Counted from the stretch's first letter, positions 7,545 through 17,640 are shown. The stretch is 52,217 bases of DNA from Thermithiobacillus tepidarius DSM 3134 (GCF_000423825.1 NZ_AUIS01000017.1:1-52217); one strand, 5' to 3'. The notes: generated from the sequence alone by a model not told the origin. Numbers and translations: made by a program.

Positions 7545-8054
7545 ATGAGTGCGCAACTGCTCGAAGAAGAGGCCGAAGTTCTGCGTGTCGAAGGCGAGAT
7601 CGCCTGGATCGATGCGCAGCGCCGGTCGACCTGCGGCAGCTGCGCCGTGCAGAAAGGTTGCGGTACCGGCGCCTTGGCCAAGGTGCTGGGCCAGCGCAAG
7701 CTTGAAATGAGCGCCCTCAATCGGGTGGGCGCCAAGCCGGGCGACCGCGTGGTGGTCGGCATCGCCGGTGCCGCGTTGCTGAAAGGCTCTCTGGCCGTCT
7801 ATACGGTTCCTTTGCTGCTCTTCTTCGCCATGGCCTTGTTGGGCCAGACCATGGCGCACAATCTTCAGGCAAGCGCTGTCGAGGGCTGGGTCGTCCTGTT
7901 CGCGCTCGGCGGCCTGCTGCTCGGCTTTCTGTGGGTGCATCGCTTCGGTCAACGCATTCGTCACGATGTCCGCTATCAGCCCGTGATCCTGCGCGTCGTC
8001 CGCAGTGGGCAAGCGGTTCCCATTCGCCCGCTCTCCGAAGGTCCCCTCCCTTGA
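7545..8054 (+). CDS. rseC: RseC/MucC family membrane protein
   Basis: 169 residues. A soluble N-terminal part carries Cys30, Cys33 and Cys39, the cysteine cluster of the RseC/MucC (SoxR-reducing complex) family. Two membrane helices follow (about residues 83-100 and 113-131). Known members modulate sigma-E or take part in reducing SoxR; which applies here cannot be read from the sequence. It follows rseA by 21 bases and precedes the protease gene. Confidence 0.88.
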   Translation: MSAQLLEEEAEVLRVEGEIAWIDAQRRSTCGSCAVQKGCGTGALAKVLGQRKLEMSALNRVGAKPGDRVVVGIAGAALLKGSLAVYTVPLLLFFAMALLGQTMAHNLQASAVEGWVVLFALGGLLLGFLWVHRFGQRIRHDVRYQPVILRVVRSGQAVPIRPLSEGPLP

Positions 8055-8151
8055 AAACAAAAAAGTCTTTTCGGCGGCAGCCGTTTGGGCCATATTTATA
8101 AGCTTCCAATCAAAAATTTGCTTCAACCATCCGATGCGAAGGAGTCCGACA

Positions 8152-9558
8152 GTGAACAACCGTGTAAAGGCGCTCTGGTTCCGGCCTTATGCTTTCCTTT
8201 TGGCCGCTTTCCTCACTTTGCTGCCGGCCGCGCAGGCGGCGGAGCTGCCGGACTTCGCGCGCTTGGTGGAGCAGTATGGCCCCGCCGTGGTGAACATCAG
8301 CACCACGCAGACGATCCGGGGACGGGTCATGGGCCCGGACATGGACCTGCCCGAAGGTACGCCTTTCGATGATTTTTTCCGCCACTTCTTCGGCATTCCC
8401 AACGGGGGCGCGCCACGGGAGTTCAAGGCCCAATCCCTGGGATCCGGTTTCATCATCAGTCCGGACGGCTATGTGGTCACCAACGCCCATGTGGTGAAGA
8501 ACGCGGACAAGATCGTGGTGCGGCTGACCGATCGGCGCGAATTTGAAGCCAAAGTGATCGGCAAGGACGAGCGCACCGACATCGCCCTGCTCAAAATCCC
8601 CGGCCAAGCCCTGCCGGTGGTCAAGATCGGCGATCCGAGCCGGCTCAAGGTGGGAGCCTGGGTGGCGGCGATCGGTGCACCCTTCGGCTTCGAGAACAGC
8701 GTGACGGCCGGCATCGTGGGCGCCAAGGGACGCAGCCTGCCCAACGAGAGCTACGTGCCCTTCATCCAGACCGACGTGGCCATCAACCCCGGCAATTCCG
8801 GCGGCCCGCTCTTCAACATGGATGGCGAGGTGGTGGGGGTGAACTCGCAGATCTACAGCCGCACCGGCGGTTTCATGGGGCTGTCCTTCGCCATTCCCAT
8901 CGACGTGGCCATGCAGGTGGTCAACCAGCTGCGCAGCACCGGCAAGGTCAGCCACGGCTGGCTGGGCGTGATGATCCAGGAGGTCACCCGGCCGCTGGCC
9001 GAGTCGTTCAAGATGAGCAACCCGAACGGCGCGCTGGTTGGCGACGTGGTGCCCAATGGCCCCGCCGCCAAGGCCGGCATCCGGCAGGGGGACGTGATCG
9101 TGGCCATCAATGGCAAGGCCATCAACACCTCCGGCGATCTGCCGCCCATCGTGGGCATGATGCCGGTGGGCAGCCGGGCCGAGCTGACCGTGATCCGGGA
9201 TGGCAAGCCGGTGAAGGTGAACGTGGTCATCGAGGAGTTGCCCAAGGAGCCGGCGGCGCTGGCGAGCGGCAACCTGCAGTCGGATCGCTTGGGTTTGACC
9301 GTCGGTCCGTTGCCGCAGGCGCTGCGCCAGCGCCTGCGCGTGGAAGGCGGCGTGCAGGTGCTCAAGGTCACGGAAGGGCCGGCGGCCGACGCCGGTTTCC
9401 GGCCGGGCGACGTGATCCTCGCCATTGCGCAGCAGCCCGTCGCCGGTCTGGAGCAGTTCCGCCGCCTGGTCGCCAGCCTCCCCGTGGGTCAGCCCGTGCC
9501 GGTGCTGGTCAAGCGCGGGCCGGGCAGTCTGTACCTGGCCCTGCGGCTGGACAAGTGA
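8152..9558 (+). CDS. Periplasmic serine protease DegP/DegQ/MucD family
   Basis: 468 residues from the GTG at 8152, chosen because GAAGGAG lies seven bases before it; an ATG at 8134 lies ahead of that site. A signal peptide of about 29 residues ends in AQA. The trypsin-like domain has the triad His113 (TNAHVV), Asp143 (RTDIALL) and Ser216 (NPGNSGGP), followed by two PDZ domains (from about residues 260 and 370). It degrades or refolds damaged envelope proteins. The rpoE-rseA-rseC context matches MucD. A stretch of AT-rich sequence (8052-8110) precedes the gene, but no clear promoter was identified. Confidence 0.94.
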   Translation: MNNRVKALWFRPYAFLLAAFLTLLPAAQAAELPDFARLVEQYGPAVVNISTTQTIRGRVMGPDMDLPEGTPFDDFFRHFFGIPNGGAPREFKAQSLGSGFIISPDGYVVTNAHVVKNADKIVVRLTDRREFEAKVIGKDERTDIALLKIPGQALPVVKIGDPSRLKVGAWVAAIGAPFGFENSVTAGIVGAKGRSLPNESYVPFIQTDVAINPGNSGGPLFNMDGEVVGVNSQIYSRTGGFMGLSFAIPIDVAMQVVNQLRSTGKVSHGWLGVMIQEVTRPLAESFKMSNPNGALVGDVVPNGPAAKAGIRQGDVIVAINGKAINTSGDLPPIVGMMPVGSRAELTVIRDGKPVKVNVVIEELPKEPAALASGNLQSDRLGLTVGPLPQALRQRLRVEGGVQVLKVTEGPAADAGFRPGDVILAIAQQPVAGLEQFRRLVASLPVGQPVPVLVKRGPGSLYLALRLDK

Positions 9559-9857
9559 TGGCGGTGTCTGGTGCTGTCGCGCCGGTCACCCTGCGCCTGC
9601 TGGGCCGGCCGGAATGTCACCTGTGCACGGACATGTTGGCGCTCCTGCAGCCCTATCTGGCCGGCGGCCAGGTGCAATTGGAGCTGGTGGACGTGGACAG
9701 CGATCCGGCACTGGCCGCCCGGTACGGGCTGCTGATCCCGGTGCTGCTGGCCGGCGAGCAGGAGCTTGCCCGCTACGTGCTGGATCCGACGCGGCTCAGC
9801 GCCTTTTTGCAGGCTGCCGGCTGCGCGCCCGCCGCGAATGCGGCGATGCCTGAATGA
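9558..9857 (+). CDS. Glutaredoxin-like protein (DUF836)
   Basis: 99 residues. The ATG at 9558 uses the last base of the protease stop codon (TGATG), which implies translational coupling. A thioredoxin-like fold is indicated by a CHLC redox motif near residue 20 (RPECHLCTDM) and a cis-proline region (GLLIPVLL). Such small proteins probably reduce disulfides, but substrates are unknown. A similar gene is common in front of lepA in this operon type. A strong terminator follows about 100 bases downstream. Confidence 0.82.
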   Translation: MAVSGAVAPVTLRLLGRPECHLCTDMLALLQPYLAGGQVQLELVDVDSDPALAARYGLLIPVLLAGEQELARYVLDPTRLSAFLQAAGCAPAANAAMPE

Positions 9858-9961
9858 GGGAACTTTGCTAAAATGATCGATCCCGTCGAGCAACGGAACG
9901 CCAGCCCTTGCCGCAGCCCGAACGAGGCGGCTTGAAGGCTTGTCAAAGTTTTTCACTTTTG

Positions 9962-9994
9962 CAAGAAAAGGGAGCGGATCGCTCCCTTTTCTTG
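9962..9994 (+). terminator. Strong rho-independent terminator
   Basis: Arms CAAGAAAAGGGAGCG (9962-9976) and its exact complement (9980-9994) enclose a three-base loop. A-rich and T-rich flanks allow termination in both directions, and TATTTT follows on the plus strand. It ends the rpoE operon before lepA. Confidence 0.9.
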
Positions 9995-9998
9995 TATT

Positions 9999-10027
9999 TT
10001 GCAGCGATGCCGCAGCTGTCATAAGAT
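9999..10027 (+). promoter_or_regulatory. Probable sigma-70 promoter of lepA
   Basis: TTGCAG (9999-10004), a 17-base spacer and TAAGAT (10022-10027) lie between the terminator and lepA. The start of transcription would be near 10034, leaving a leader of about 24 bases. Confidence 0.45.
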
Positions 10028-10057
10028 GGCGGCTCCCGGCACTTGGCAGATCCCGAG

Positions 10058-11857
10058 ATGACTGATACCAGCAAGATTCGAAATTTTTCCATCATCGCCC
10101 ATATCGACCACGGCAAGTCCACCCTGGCCGATCAGTTCATCCGCCTGTGCGGCGGCCTGAGCGAACGGGAGATGAGCAGTCAGGTGCTCGACTCCATGGA
10201 CATCGAGCGGGAGCGCGGCATCACCATCAAGGCGCAGAGCGTGCGCCTGCATTACAAAGCGGCCGACGGCAACGTCTACACCCTGAATCTCATCGACACG
10301 CCGGGGCACGTGGACTTTTCCTACGAGGTGAGCCGCTCCCTGGCCGCCTGCGAGGGCGCGCTGCTGGTGGTGGATGCCTCCCAGGGCGTGGAGGCGCAAA
10401 GCGTGGCCAACTGCTACACCGCCTTGGAGCACAACCTGGAGATCCTGCCGGTCCTGAACAAGATCGATCTGCCGGCCGCCGATCCGGAACGGGTCAAGCA
10501 GGAGATCGAGGAGATCATCGGCCTGGACGCCGGCGATGCCGTACTGGCCAGCGCCAAGGAGGGGGTGGGCATCACCGACATCCTGGAGCGCATCATCGAG
10601 CGCGTGCCGCCGCCCGCCGGCAGCGCCGACGAGCCCCTGCAGGCGCTCATCATCGATTCCTGGTTCGACAACTACGTCGGCACCGTGGTGCTGGTGCGCG
10701 TTTTCAACGGCAGCCTGCGCGCCGGCCAGAAGATCCTGACCATGGCCGGCAAGCGCCAGTACCTGGTGGAAAAGGTGGGTGTCTTCACGCCCAAGCCGCT
10801 GGTGGTGGGAGAGCTGGGTCCCGGGGCGGTGGGCTTCGTCATCGCCGGGATCAAGACGGTGGACGGCGCCAAGGTGGGCGACACCCTGACCGAGGCCGCC
10901 CGTCCCGCCGCCGCGCCGTTGCCGGGCTTCAAGGAAGTCAAGCCGCAGGTCTTCGCCGGCCTGTATCCGGTGGAGTCCAGCGACTACGACGCCTTCCGCG
11001 ATGCCCTGGAAAAGCTGCGCCTCAACGACGCGTCCCTGCATTTCGAGCCGGAGACCTCGCAGGCTCTGGGCTTCGGCTTCCGTTGCGGTTTCCTCGGCAT
11101 GCTGCACATGGAGATCATCCAGGAGCGCCTGGAGCGCGAGTACGGCCTGAACCTGATCACCACCGCGCCGACCGTGGTATACCAGGTCGAAACCACGGAC
11201 GGCAATGTGATCGAGGTGGAGAACCCGGCCAATCTGCCGCCGCCGCAAAAGATCGCCGAGATGCGCGAGCCCATCATCGAAGCCAACATTTTGGTGCCGG
11301 AAAAGTACCTGGGCGCGGTGATCGGTCTGTGCGAGGAAAAGCGCGGGGTGCAGAAGAACCTGCAGTTCATGGGCGGGCAGAGCATGCTGACCTATGAGCT
11401 GCCCTTGAACGAGGTGGTGCTCGATTTCTTCGACCGGCTGAAGTCGGTCAGCCGCGGCTATGCCTCGCTCGATTACGAGTTCAAGCGCTTCCAGCCCTCC
11501 AACCTCGTGAAGATGGACGTGCTTATCAACGGCGACAAGGTCGACGCCCTGTCCCTCATCGTCCACCGCGACCAGGCCAACTATCGGGGCCGCGAGCTGG
11601 TGGCGCGATTGCGCGAACTGATCCCCAGGCAGATGTTCGACGTGGCCATCCAGGCGGCCATCGGTTCGCAGATCGTGGCCCGCGAGACGGTCAAGGCGCT
11701 GCGCAAGAACGTCACCGCCAAGTGCTATGGCGGCGACATCACGCGCAAGCGCAAGCTGCTGGAAAAGCAGAAGGAAGGCAAGAAGCGCATGAAGCAGGTG
11801 GGCAGCGTGGAAATTCCCCAGGAAGCCTTCCTGGCGGTGCTCAAGGTGGAAAAATAA
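10058..11857 (+). CDS. lepA: Elongation factor 4 (LepA)
   Basis: 599 residues, the usual LepA length, from the ATG at 10058 ([12 protein letters not shown]). The translational GTPase domain has [16 protein letters not shown] and NKIDLP, and the C-terminal LepA-specific domain contains [12 protein letters not shown]. It acts on the ribosome in the cytoplasm during initiation or back-translocation. As usual, lepB follows downstream. Confidence 0.97.
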   Translation: MTDTSKIRNFSIIAHIDHGKSTLADQFIRLCGGLSEREMSSQVLDSMDIERERGITIKAQSVRLHYKAADGNVYTLNLIDTPGHVDFSYEVSRSLAACEGALLVVDASQGVEAQSVANCYTALEHNLEILPVLNKIDLPAADPERVKQEIEEIIGLDAGDAVLASAKEGVGITDILERIIERVPPPAGSADEPLQALIIDSWFDNYVGTVVLVRVFNGSLRAGQKILTMAGKRQYLVEKVGVFTPKPLVVGELGPGAVGFVIAGIKTVDGAKVGDTLTEAARPAAAPLPGFKEVKPQVFAGLYPVESSDYDAFRDALEKLRLNDASLHFEPETSQALGFGFRCGFLGMLHMEIIQERLEREYGLNLITTAPTVVYQVETTDGNVIEVENPANLPPPQKIAEMREPIIEANILVPEKYLGAVIGLCEEKRGVQKNLQFMGGQSMLTYELPLNEVVLDFFDRLKSVSRGYASLDYEFKRFQPSNLVKMDVLINGDKVDALSLIVHRDQANYRGRELVARLRELIPRQMFDVAIQAAIGSQIVARETVKALRKNVTAKCYGGDITRKRKLLEKQKEGKKRMKQVGSVEIPQEAFLAVLKVEK

Positions 11858-11952
11858 GCGCGCGGTCGGCGCACGCGCATGCCTGATTGGGAGCGGGACG
11901 CCGGACAGGATCGGCGTTTCCGGGCCGGCGGTTTTTCAAGGGGAAAAGAAGC

Positions 11953-12720
11953 ATGGATTTCAGCTTGTTGATGTTCGTTTTGCTGCTGCTCACCGGTATG
12001 ATCTGGCTGCTCGATATTGTGCTGCTGCGCCGGCACCGGGCTCCCGAGCGTCCTGAACCCTGGCCGGTGGAGTACGCCAAGAGCTTTTTCCCGGTCATCC
12101 TGGTGGTCTTCGTCATCCGCTCCTTCGTGGTCGAGCCCTTCAAGATCCCGTCTGGCTCCATGATTCCCACCCTGCTGGTGGGCGACTTCCTGCTCGTCAA
12201 CAAGTTCACCTACGGCTTGCGCCTGCCCATCGTCAACCAGAAGGTCACCCAGGGCAGCCCGCTGCAACGCGGTGATGTGGTGGTGTTCCGCTACCCCGAA
12301 GACCCCAGCAAGGACTACATCAAGCGCGTGGTGGGTTTGCCCGGCGACACGGTCGCCTATATTAACAAGCAGATCGTCGTCAATGGCCAGCCGGTGCCCA
12401 TGCAGTATATGGGCGACTACAGCTATGTGACCGAGCAGGGGTATATCCTGGATACCCAGAAATATCAGGAGTCCCTGGGCCATCATGTGCACGACGTGCT
12501 TATCGTGCCCAACAGCGGCATGAGCGAGATGGATCCGATCACGGTGCCCGCCGGCCAGTATTTCATGATGGGCGACAACCGGGACAACAGCAACGACAGC
12601 CGCTACTGGGGCTTCGTCCCCGATGACAAGATCGTTGGTAAGGCCATGTTGATCTGGTGGTCCTGGGACGGGCAGCGCAACCGGGTGCGCTGGGATCGCA
12701 TGGGAGAGTGGATTCCATAA
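11953..12720 (+). CDS. lepB: Signal peptidase I
   Basis: 255 residues from the ATG at 11953, preceded by AAGGGGAAAAGAAG. Two N-terminal membrane helices (about residues 3-24 and 43-60) anchor the periplasmic catalytic domain. The catalytic serine is Ser69 in PSGSMIPTL and the general base is Lys124 in DYIKRVVGLPGD. GDNRDNSNDSRYWG is the family's C-terminal signature. It cleaves signal peptides from exported proteins. Confidence 0.96.
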   Translation: MDFSLLMFVLLLLTGMIWLLDIVLLRRHRAPERPEPWPVEYAKSFFPVILVVFVIRSFVVEPFKIPSGSMIPTLLVGDFLLVNKFTYGLRLPIVNQKVTQGSPLQRGDVVVFRYPEDPSKDYIKRVVGLPGDTVAYINKQIVVNGQPVPMQYMGDYSYVTEQGYILDTQKYQESLGHHVHDVLIVPNSGMSEMDPITVPAGQYFMMGDNRDNSNDSRYWGFVPDDKIVGKAMLIWWSWDGQRNRVRWDRMGEWIP

Positions 12721-12741
12721 CTATAATGAGGGGGAGGAGGA

Positions 12742-13143
12742 ATGCAGCAGGTGGTTGGCATGACGGGGCCGATGGGAGAACGGGGCGCGACATTGATCGG
12801 CCTTCTGTTTTGGGCGGTGCTGCTGGTCTTGGTGGCCGTGCTCACCGCGAAGATTTTTCCGGTTTATTACGAGTACTGGTCCGTCATTACCGCGGTCCGC
12901 TCCCAGGCGCAAAGCACCGACAGCGTGGCCAGCGACAAGGACGTGCGCGATTCGCTGCTGAAGCGCTTCGAGGTGGCGGACGTGGACCACGTCGAACCCG
13001 AGGACATCCAGGTCGAACGGGATTCGGAAAACAACCTGGTCATTCGGGTGAACTACGGGCGCAAGGTGAAACTCTTCGGCAATATGAGCGCATGCTTCGA
13101 TTTCAGTACTCAGGCAAGCACAAGGCAGGTGGACGGGACTTGA
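12742..13143 (+). CDS. DUF4845 family membrane protein
   Basis: 133 residues. A short N-terminus ending in GERGATLIGLL, which resembles the start of type IV pilin-like segments, leads into one membrane helix (about residues 16-40) and a soluble domain of about 90 residues. Genes of this family lie between lepB and rnc in many proteobacteria; their function is not established. The stop codon TGA at 13141-13143 overlaps the TTG start of rnc. Confidence 0.8.
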   Translation: MQQVVGMTGPMGERGATLIGLLFWAVLLVLVAVLTAKIFPVYYEYWSVITAVRSQAQSTDSVASDKDVRDSLLKRFEVADVDHVEPEDIQVERDSENNLVIRVNYGRKVKLFGNMSACFDFSTQASTRQVDGT

Positions 13144-13811
13144 GTTTGGACAGCCTACAGCAAAAGCTCGGGTACGCATTCCGGGACCAGAATCTGCTGC
13201 GCCAGGCGCTGACCCATCGCAGCTCGCACGTGTTCAACAACGAGCGGCTGGAATTCCTGGGCGACGGCGTGCTGAATTTCGCCGTGGCGGAGATGCTGTA
13301 CCGGCGCTTTCCGCAGGCATTGGAAGGCGATCTGTCGCGCATGCGGGCACGGCTGGTGCGCGAGGAGACCCTGGCCGAGGTGGCGCAGAGCCTCGATCTG
13401 GGCAAGCATCTGATTCTGGGCATCGGTGAGCAGCGCAGCGGCGGTTTTCGGCGTGCCTCGATCCTGGCGGACGCCCTGGAAGCGGTGCTGGGCGGCGTCT
13501 ACCTGGACAGCGGTTTCGATGCCGTGCACGCGGTGATCCGCCGCCTCTTGGGCCATCATCTGTCCGACGAGCTGATCAAGGCGCAGCTGAAGGACCCCAA
13601 GACGCGCCTGCAGGAATATCTGCAGGCCCAGGGCAAGTCCCTGCCGCGCTACGAGCTGGTGCTGGAAAAGGGCGAGGCCCACAACAAGCGTTTCGTGGCG
13701 CGCTGCCATGTGCAGGGGCAGGAGCCGGTGGACGCCGAGGAGGGCAGCCGCCGCAAGGCCGAGCAGGCGGCGGCTGCCCTGATGCTGGAGCAAATGGGCA
13801 AGGTGGGCTGA
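13140..13811 (+). CDS. rnc: Ribonuclease III
   Basis: 223 residues, against 226 in E. coli. The best start is the TTG at 13140, with AGGTGG six bases upstream and TTGA overlapping the preceding stop codon; a second TTG lies at 13146. The RNase III signature NERLEFLGDG is at residues 34-43 and the metal-binding acidic region at ADALEAVLGG. The last 70 residues form the double-stranded-RNA-binding domain. It processes rRNA precursors and structured mRNAs. No ATG or GTG is available near this position. Confidence 0.95.
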   Translation: MSLDSLQQKLGYAFRDQNLLRQALTHRSSHVFNNERLEFLGDGVLNFAVAEMLYRRFPQALEGDLSRMRARLVREETLAEVAQSLDLGKHLILGIGEQRSGGFRRASILADALEAVLGGVYLDSGFDAVHAVIRRLLGHHLSDELIKAQLKDPKTRLQEYLQAQGKSLPRYELVLEKGEAHNKRFVARCHVQGQEPVDAEEGSRRKAEQAAAALMLEQMGKVG

Positions 13812-14714
13812 GTGGACGAAACGACCCATAAAAGCGGCTATGTGGTGTTGGTGGGGCGGCCCAACGTGGGCAAGTCGACCCTGCTCAACCATCTGGTGGG
13901 CCAGAAGGTCAGCATCACGTCACGTCGACCGCAGACCACCCGTGACCGCATTCTGGGCATCAAGACCCGCCCCGACGCCCAACTGCTGTACGTGGACACC
14001 CCGGGCATCCACGTGGCCAAGTCCCAGCTCAACCGCTACATGATGCGCGTGGCCAAGAGCGCGCTGACCGACGTGGATGTGGTGGCGCTGGTGGTGGAGG
14101 CCGGGGTTTTCCGCGACGACGACCAGCGCGCCCTGGATTTGGCGCGCCAGGGCACGGCACCGGTCATCCTGGTGGTTAACAAGGTGGATCGGCTCAAGGA
14201 CAAGGCGGCATTGCTGCCCTTCCTGGAAGCCATGGCCCAGCGGCACGACTTTGCCGAGATCGTGCCGCTGTCGGCGCGCCGGCCCGAGGACGTGCAGCGC
14301 CTGGAAGACCTGCTGGTCCGCTATCTGCCGATGGGCGAGCCCTTCTACGGCGAGGACGAGATCACCGACAAGTCCATGCGCTTCATGGCGGCGGAGCTCA
14401 TCCGCGAGCAGGTCTTCCGCAGCTTTGGGCAGGAGGTGCCCTACGCCATGGCCGTCGCCATCGACGAGTTCAAGGAAGAGGGCCGCCTGACGCGCATCCA
14501 TGCCACCATCTACGTGGAGCGGGAGGGGCAGAAGGCCATCCTGGTCGGCGCCGGCGGCGAGCGGCTCAAGCAGATCGGCCAGGCGGCCCGCCTGGAGCTG
14601 GAGAAGCTGTTGGACCGACGGGTGTTCCTGGGGCTTTGGGTCAAGGTCAAGAGCGGTTGGTCCACGGATGCCCGCGTGCTGCACAGTCTCGGCTATCATG
14701 ACGGAGAGAGCTGA
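13812..14714 (+). CDS. era: GTPase Era
   Basis: 300 residues from the GTG at 13812, directly after the rnc stop codon. G1 is GRPNVGKS (15-22), with DTPGI and NKVD further on, and a C-terminal KH domain containing AILVGAGGERLKQIGQ. It binds the 3' end of 16S rRNA and assists assembly of the 30S subunit. The rnc-era-recO order is conserved. Confidence 0.97.
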   Translation: MDETTHKSGYVVLVGRPNVGKSTLLNHLVGQKVSITSRRPQTTRDRILGIKTRPDAQLLYVDTPGIHVAKSQLNRYMMRVAKSALTDVDVVALVVEAGVFRDDDQRALDLARQGTAPVILVVNKVDRLKDKAALLPFLEAMAQRHDFAEIVPLSARRPEDVQRLEDLLVRYLPMGEPFYGEDEITDKSMRFMAAELIREQVFRSFGQEVPYAMAVAIDEFKEEGRLTRIHATIYVEREGQKAILVGAGGERLKQIGQAARLELEKLLDRRVFLGLWVKVKSGWSTDARVLHSLGYHDGES

Positions 14715-15514
14715 TGACCGCGCCGGAGGCGGTACCCGCCTATGTGCTGCACCGCCATCCTTATCAGGAGAGCAGCCTGCTGGTGGAGTTGTTCACTGCC
14801 GAACACGGGCGCATCGGCGCCGTGGCGCGCGGCGCGCGGCGGCCGCGCAGCAGCTTGAGCCGTCTGCAGCCTTGGCAGAGATACCTGGTGAGCTGGCGGG
14901 GGCGCGGGGAGCTGGTGACCCTGACCCAGGCCGAGGAAAGCGGGCCCATCCTGGCCTTGTCCACCCTGCCGACCCTTTGCGGCTTCTACCTGAACGAACT
15001 GCTGCTGCGCCTGCTGGCCCGCTGGGATCCCCATCCGGCGCTTTTCACCGCCTACGAGACGGCCCTGGCCGATCTGGCCGCCGGCCGGGAGCCCGACTGG
15101 GTGCTGCGGCGCTTCGAGCTGGAGCTGCTGCAGGCCATCGGCTTCGGTCCCGATCTGACCCACTGCCGCAGCTGCGGCAAGACCCTCAATGACGCAGCGG
15201 GAAAATGGTACTATTTCCCGCAGGAAGGCCTGTATTGCGAGGAGCACGGCGCCGGCCGCTTCGGCGGCTTCGCCCTGAACGCGCCGACCCTCCTGCAGTT
15301 GCAGGGCGCGCCGGGGCTGCCCGACGCAGCCGAGCGGCGGATGGCCAAGCACTGGCTGCGCGGCGAGCTGGCCGCGCTCCTGGGCAGCCGGCCGCTGCAG
15401 AGCCAGGCCCTCTTGCGGGCCTACTGGCGCGGCCATCATGCCGCGGATGCTGCCGGCACGCGCAATCCCGACGGCGAACCGTCTTCCCTGGAGGCAGAGA
15501 ACCCGGATGATTAA
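14714..15514 (+). CDS. recO: DNA repair protein RecO
   Basis: 266 residues. The ATG at 14714 shares one base with the era stop codon. An N-terminal OB fold ([20 protein letters not shown]) is followed by helices and a possible zinc site, CRSCGK and YCEEH, near residues 155-180. RecO loads RecA with RecR at gaps during recombinational repair. It overlaps pdxJ by eight bases. Confidence 0.93.
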   Translation: MTAPEAVPAYVLHRHPYQESSLLVELFTAEHGRIGAVARGARRPRSSLSRLQPWQRYLVSWRGRGELVTLTQAEESGPILALSTLPTLCGFYLNELLLRLLARWDPHPALFTAYETALADLAAGREPDWVLRRFELELLQAIGFGPDLTHCRSCGKTLNDAAGKWYYFPQEGLYCEEHGAGRFGGFALNAPTLLQLQGAPGLPDAAERRMAKHWLRGELAALLGSRPLQSQALLRAYWRGHHAADAAGTRNPDGEPSSLEAENPDD

Positions 15515-16235
15515 ACTAGGCGTCAACATCGATCACATCGCCACCCTGCGCCAGGCGCGCGGCACCCGCTTCCCGGACCCGATCCAGGCCGCCTTCGAGG
15601 CGGAGCAGGGCGGCGCGGACAGCATCACCCTGCACCTGCGCGAGGACCGGCGCCACATCCAGGTGCGCGACGTGGAACTGCTGGCACAGACGGTGCAGAC
15701 CCGCATCAATCTGGAAATGGCGGTCACCGAGGAAATGATCCAGACCGCCCTGCGCGTGCGTCCCGCCGACTGTTGCCTGGTGCCGGAGCGGCGCGAGGAA
15801 CTGACTACCGAGGGCGGGCTGGACGTGGCCGGGCAGCTGCAGAAAGTCGGCAAGGCCTGCAAGCGCCTGAAGGAGGGCGGGGTGCGCGTGTCCCTGTTCG
15901 TGGACCCCGATCCCTTTCAGCTGGAGGCCGCCGCAGAGGCCGGCGCGCCGGTGGTGGAGATCCATACCGGCCGCTACGCCGATGCCGCCGACGCCCAGGC
16001 CCGCCAGGACGAGCTGGCGCTGATCGAAAGCGCCGTGGCCCTGGCCCAGTCGCTGGGCTTGCAGGTGAACGCCGGGCATGGCCTGAACTACCATAACGTG
16101 CAGGCGGTCGCCGCCATCCCCGGCATCGCCGAGCTGAACATCGGCCATGCCATCGTCTCGCGTGCGCTCTTCAGCGGCCTGCGCCAGGCGGTGCAGGAGA
16201 TGAAGCGCCTGATGCGCGAGGCCGCCGCCCGTTGA
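15507..16235 (+). CDS. pdxJ: Pyridoxine 5'-phosphate synthase
   Basis: 242 residues from the ATG at 15507. The start [20 protein letters not shown] is typical of PdxJ, and [10 protein letters not shown] and [12 protein letters not shown] line the active site of the TIM barrel. It condenses deoxyxylulose 5-phosphate with 3-amino-2-oxopropyl phosphate to make vitamin B6. It overlaps recO by eight bases and acpS by four. Confidence 0.97.
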   Translation: MIKLGVNIDHIATLRQARGTRFPDPIQAAFEAEQGGADSITLHLREDRRHIQVRDVELLAQTVQTRINLEMAVTEEMIQTALRVRPADCCLVPERREELTTEGGLDVAGQLQKVGKACKRLKEGGVRVSLFVDPDPFQLEAAAEAGAPVVEIHTGRYADAADAQARQDELALIESAVALAQSLGLQVNAGHGLNYHNVQAVAAIPGIAELNIGHAIVSRALFSGLRQAVQEMKRLMREAAAR

Positions 16236-16618
16236 TCGTCGGCATCGGCACCGACCTGGTGGAAACCGCGCGCATGCAGGCTTTGCACGCGCGCTTCGGC
16301 AACCGGCTGGCGCAACGGCTGCTCGGCCCATTGGAACTGGCGGACTTCGTCGCGCACGCGCATCCAGCTTCCTTTCTGGCTCGCCGCTTTGCCGCCAAGG
16401 AGGCCGCCCTCAAGGCCCTGGGCACGGGCCTGCGCGACGGCATGCGCTGGCGGGACGTGCAGGTGACGCATACGAACCTGGGGCAGCCGCAGCTTCTGTG
16501 GGCGGGCCGCGCGCAGGCGCGGTTGCTGGCTTTCGGCGAGGGTATCAGGGCGCATTTGAGCATCTCCGACGAGCGGGGCCACGCCCTGGCCTTCGTAGTG
16601 CTGGAAATCGCCCCATGA
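16232..16618 (+). CDS. acpS: Holo-[acyl-carrier-protein] synthase
   Basis: 128 residues. The start is the TTG at 16232, overlapping the pdxJ stop codon as [15 protein letters not shown] carries the magnesium-binding aspartate, and [14 protein letters not shown] is the second signature. It transfers phosphopantetheine from CoA to acyl carrier protein. The ATG at 16615 in its stop codon is an alternative start for the next gene. Confidence 0.95.
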   Translation: MIVGIGTDLVETARMQALHARFGNRLAQRLLGPLELADFVAHAHPASFLARRFAAKEAALKALGTGLRDGMRWRDVQVTHTNLGQPQLLWAGRAQARLLAFGEGIRAHLSISDERGHALAFVVLEIAP

Positions 16619-16671
16619 GCGCCCCGGCGAACGGATCCGGCCGTCGATTTTCGTTGCAAGAAGGAACTGGA

Positions 16672-17640
16672 ATGTCATCGTTTGCCGACAAGCTGCCGCC
16701 CCTGGCCAGCCTGGGCCGCGCCCGGGTGCTGGTGGCGGGCGACGTCATGCTCGACCGCTATTGGCACGGCGCCGTGGAGCGCATTTCCCCCGAGGCGCCG
16801 GTGCCCATCGTGCGCGTGCAACGGGAGGAGGAGCGGCCCGGCGGCGCCGCCAACGTGGCCATGAACATCGCCGCCCTGGGGGCGGGCGTGAACCTGCTGG
16901 CGCCGGTGGGGCTGGACGAGGCGGCCGGACGCCTGGAAGCGCTGCTGGCCGGGCAGGGCGTGTCTCACCAGTTGCTGCCCGATCGCGCCTGCCCGACCAC
17001 GGTCAAGCTGCGCGTGATCAGCCAGCATCAGCAGTTGCTGCGCATGGATTTCGAAGACCAGCCGGCGCCGCATCACATCGACGGCCTGATGGAGGCGGTG
17101 CAGCAGGCCTGCGGCCAGGCGGACCTGCTGGTGCTGTCCGACTACGCCAAGGGCGCCCTGAGCGAGGCGCCGAGCCTGATCGCCCACGCCCGGCGACAGG
17201 GGTTGCGGGTGCTGGTGGACCCCAAGGGCCGGGACTTCGCCCGCTATCGCGGCGCTTATCTGCTGACGCCCAACCGCTTGGAATTCCAGACGGTGGTGGG
17301 CCCCTGGCGCGACGAGGCGGATTTCCTGGCCCGCGCCCTGGCCCTGATCGAGGATCTGCAGTTGCAGAGCCTGCTGGTGACCCTGGGCGAGGGGGGCATG
17401 ACCCTGGTGCTGGCCAGCGGCGAGCACTTTCATCATCCGGCCCGGGCGCGCGAGGTCTTCGACGTGACCGGCGCCGGCGACACGGTGATCGCCACCCTGG
17501 CCGCCGCCCTGGCGGCGGGCTGGGCGCTGGACGACGCCGTCACCCTGGCCAACGAGGCGGCGGGGATCGTGGTCGGCAAGCTGGGCGCCGCCGCCGTCAG
17601 CCCGGCGGAGCTGGCGCAGGCGCTGGGACGGACGGAGTAG
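16672..17640 (+). CDS. D-glycero-beta-D-manno-heptose-7-phosphate kinase (HldE N-terminal type, RfaE1)
   Basis: 322 residues from the ATG at 16672, which has AAGGA seven bases upstream; an ATG at 16615 would overlap acpS. It belongs to the PfkB/ribokinase family: [11 protein letters not shown] and [12 protein letters not shown] near the N terminus and the anion hole [11 protein letters not shown] near residue 265. The protein stops after the kinase domain, so the adenylyltransferase half of bifunctional HldE is missing and must be encoded elsewhere. It contributes ADP-heptose for the lipopolysaccharide core, together with hldD directly downstream. Confidence 0.93.
   Translation: MSSFADKLPPLASLGRARVLVAGDVMLDRYWHGAVERISPEAPVPIVRVQREEERPGGAANVAMNIAALGAGVNLLAPVGLDEAAGRLEALLAGQGVSHQLLPDRACPTTVKLRVISQHQQLLRMDFEDQPAPHHIDGLMEAVQQACGQADLLVLSDYAKGALSEAPSLIAHARRQGLRVLVDPKGRDFARYRGAYLLTPNRLEFQTVVGPWRDEADFLARALALIEDLQLQSLLVTLGEGGMTLVLASGEHFHHPARAREVFDVTGAGDTVIATLAAALAAGWALDDAVTLANEAAGIVVGKLGAAAVSPAELAQALGRTE

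Noticed and set aside
8050-8078. CTTGAAA at the end of rseC as a heat-shock -35 element for the protease gene
   Set aside because: The region 13-15 bases downstream reads TCGGCGGC, not CCCCAT, so only half of a promoter is present.
9859-9887. GGAACTT resembling a sigma-E -35 element before lepA
   Set aside because: No TCTGA or TCNAA lies 15-17 bases downstream; the nearest similar bases are 21 away, and a terminator follows.
11905-11940. GC-rich stems before lepB considered as an attenuator or terminator
   Set aside because: The stems are short and imperfect, and the downstream T run is part of the ribosome-binding region; evidence is too weak for a call.
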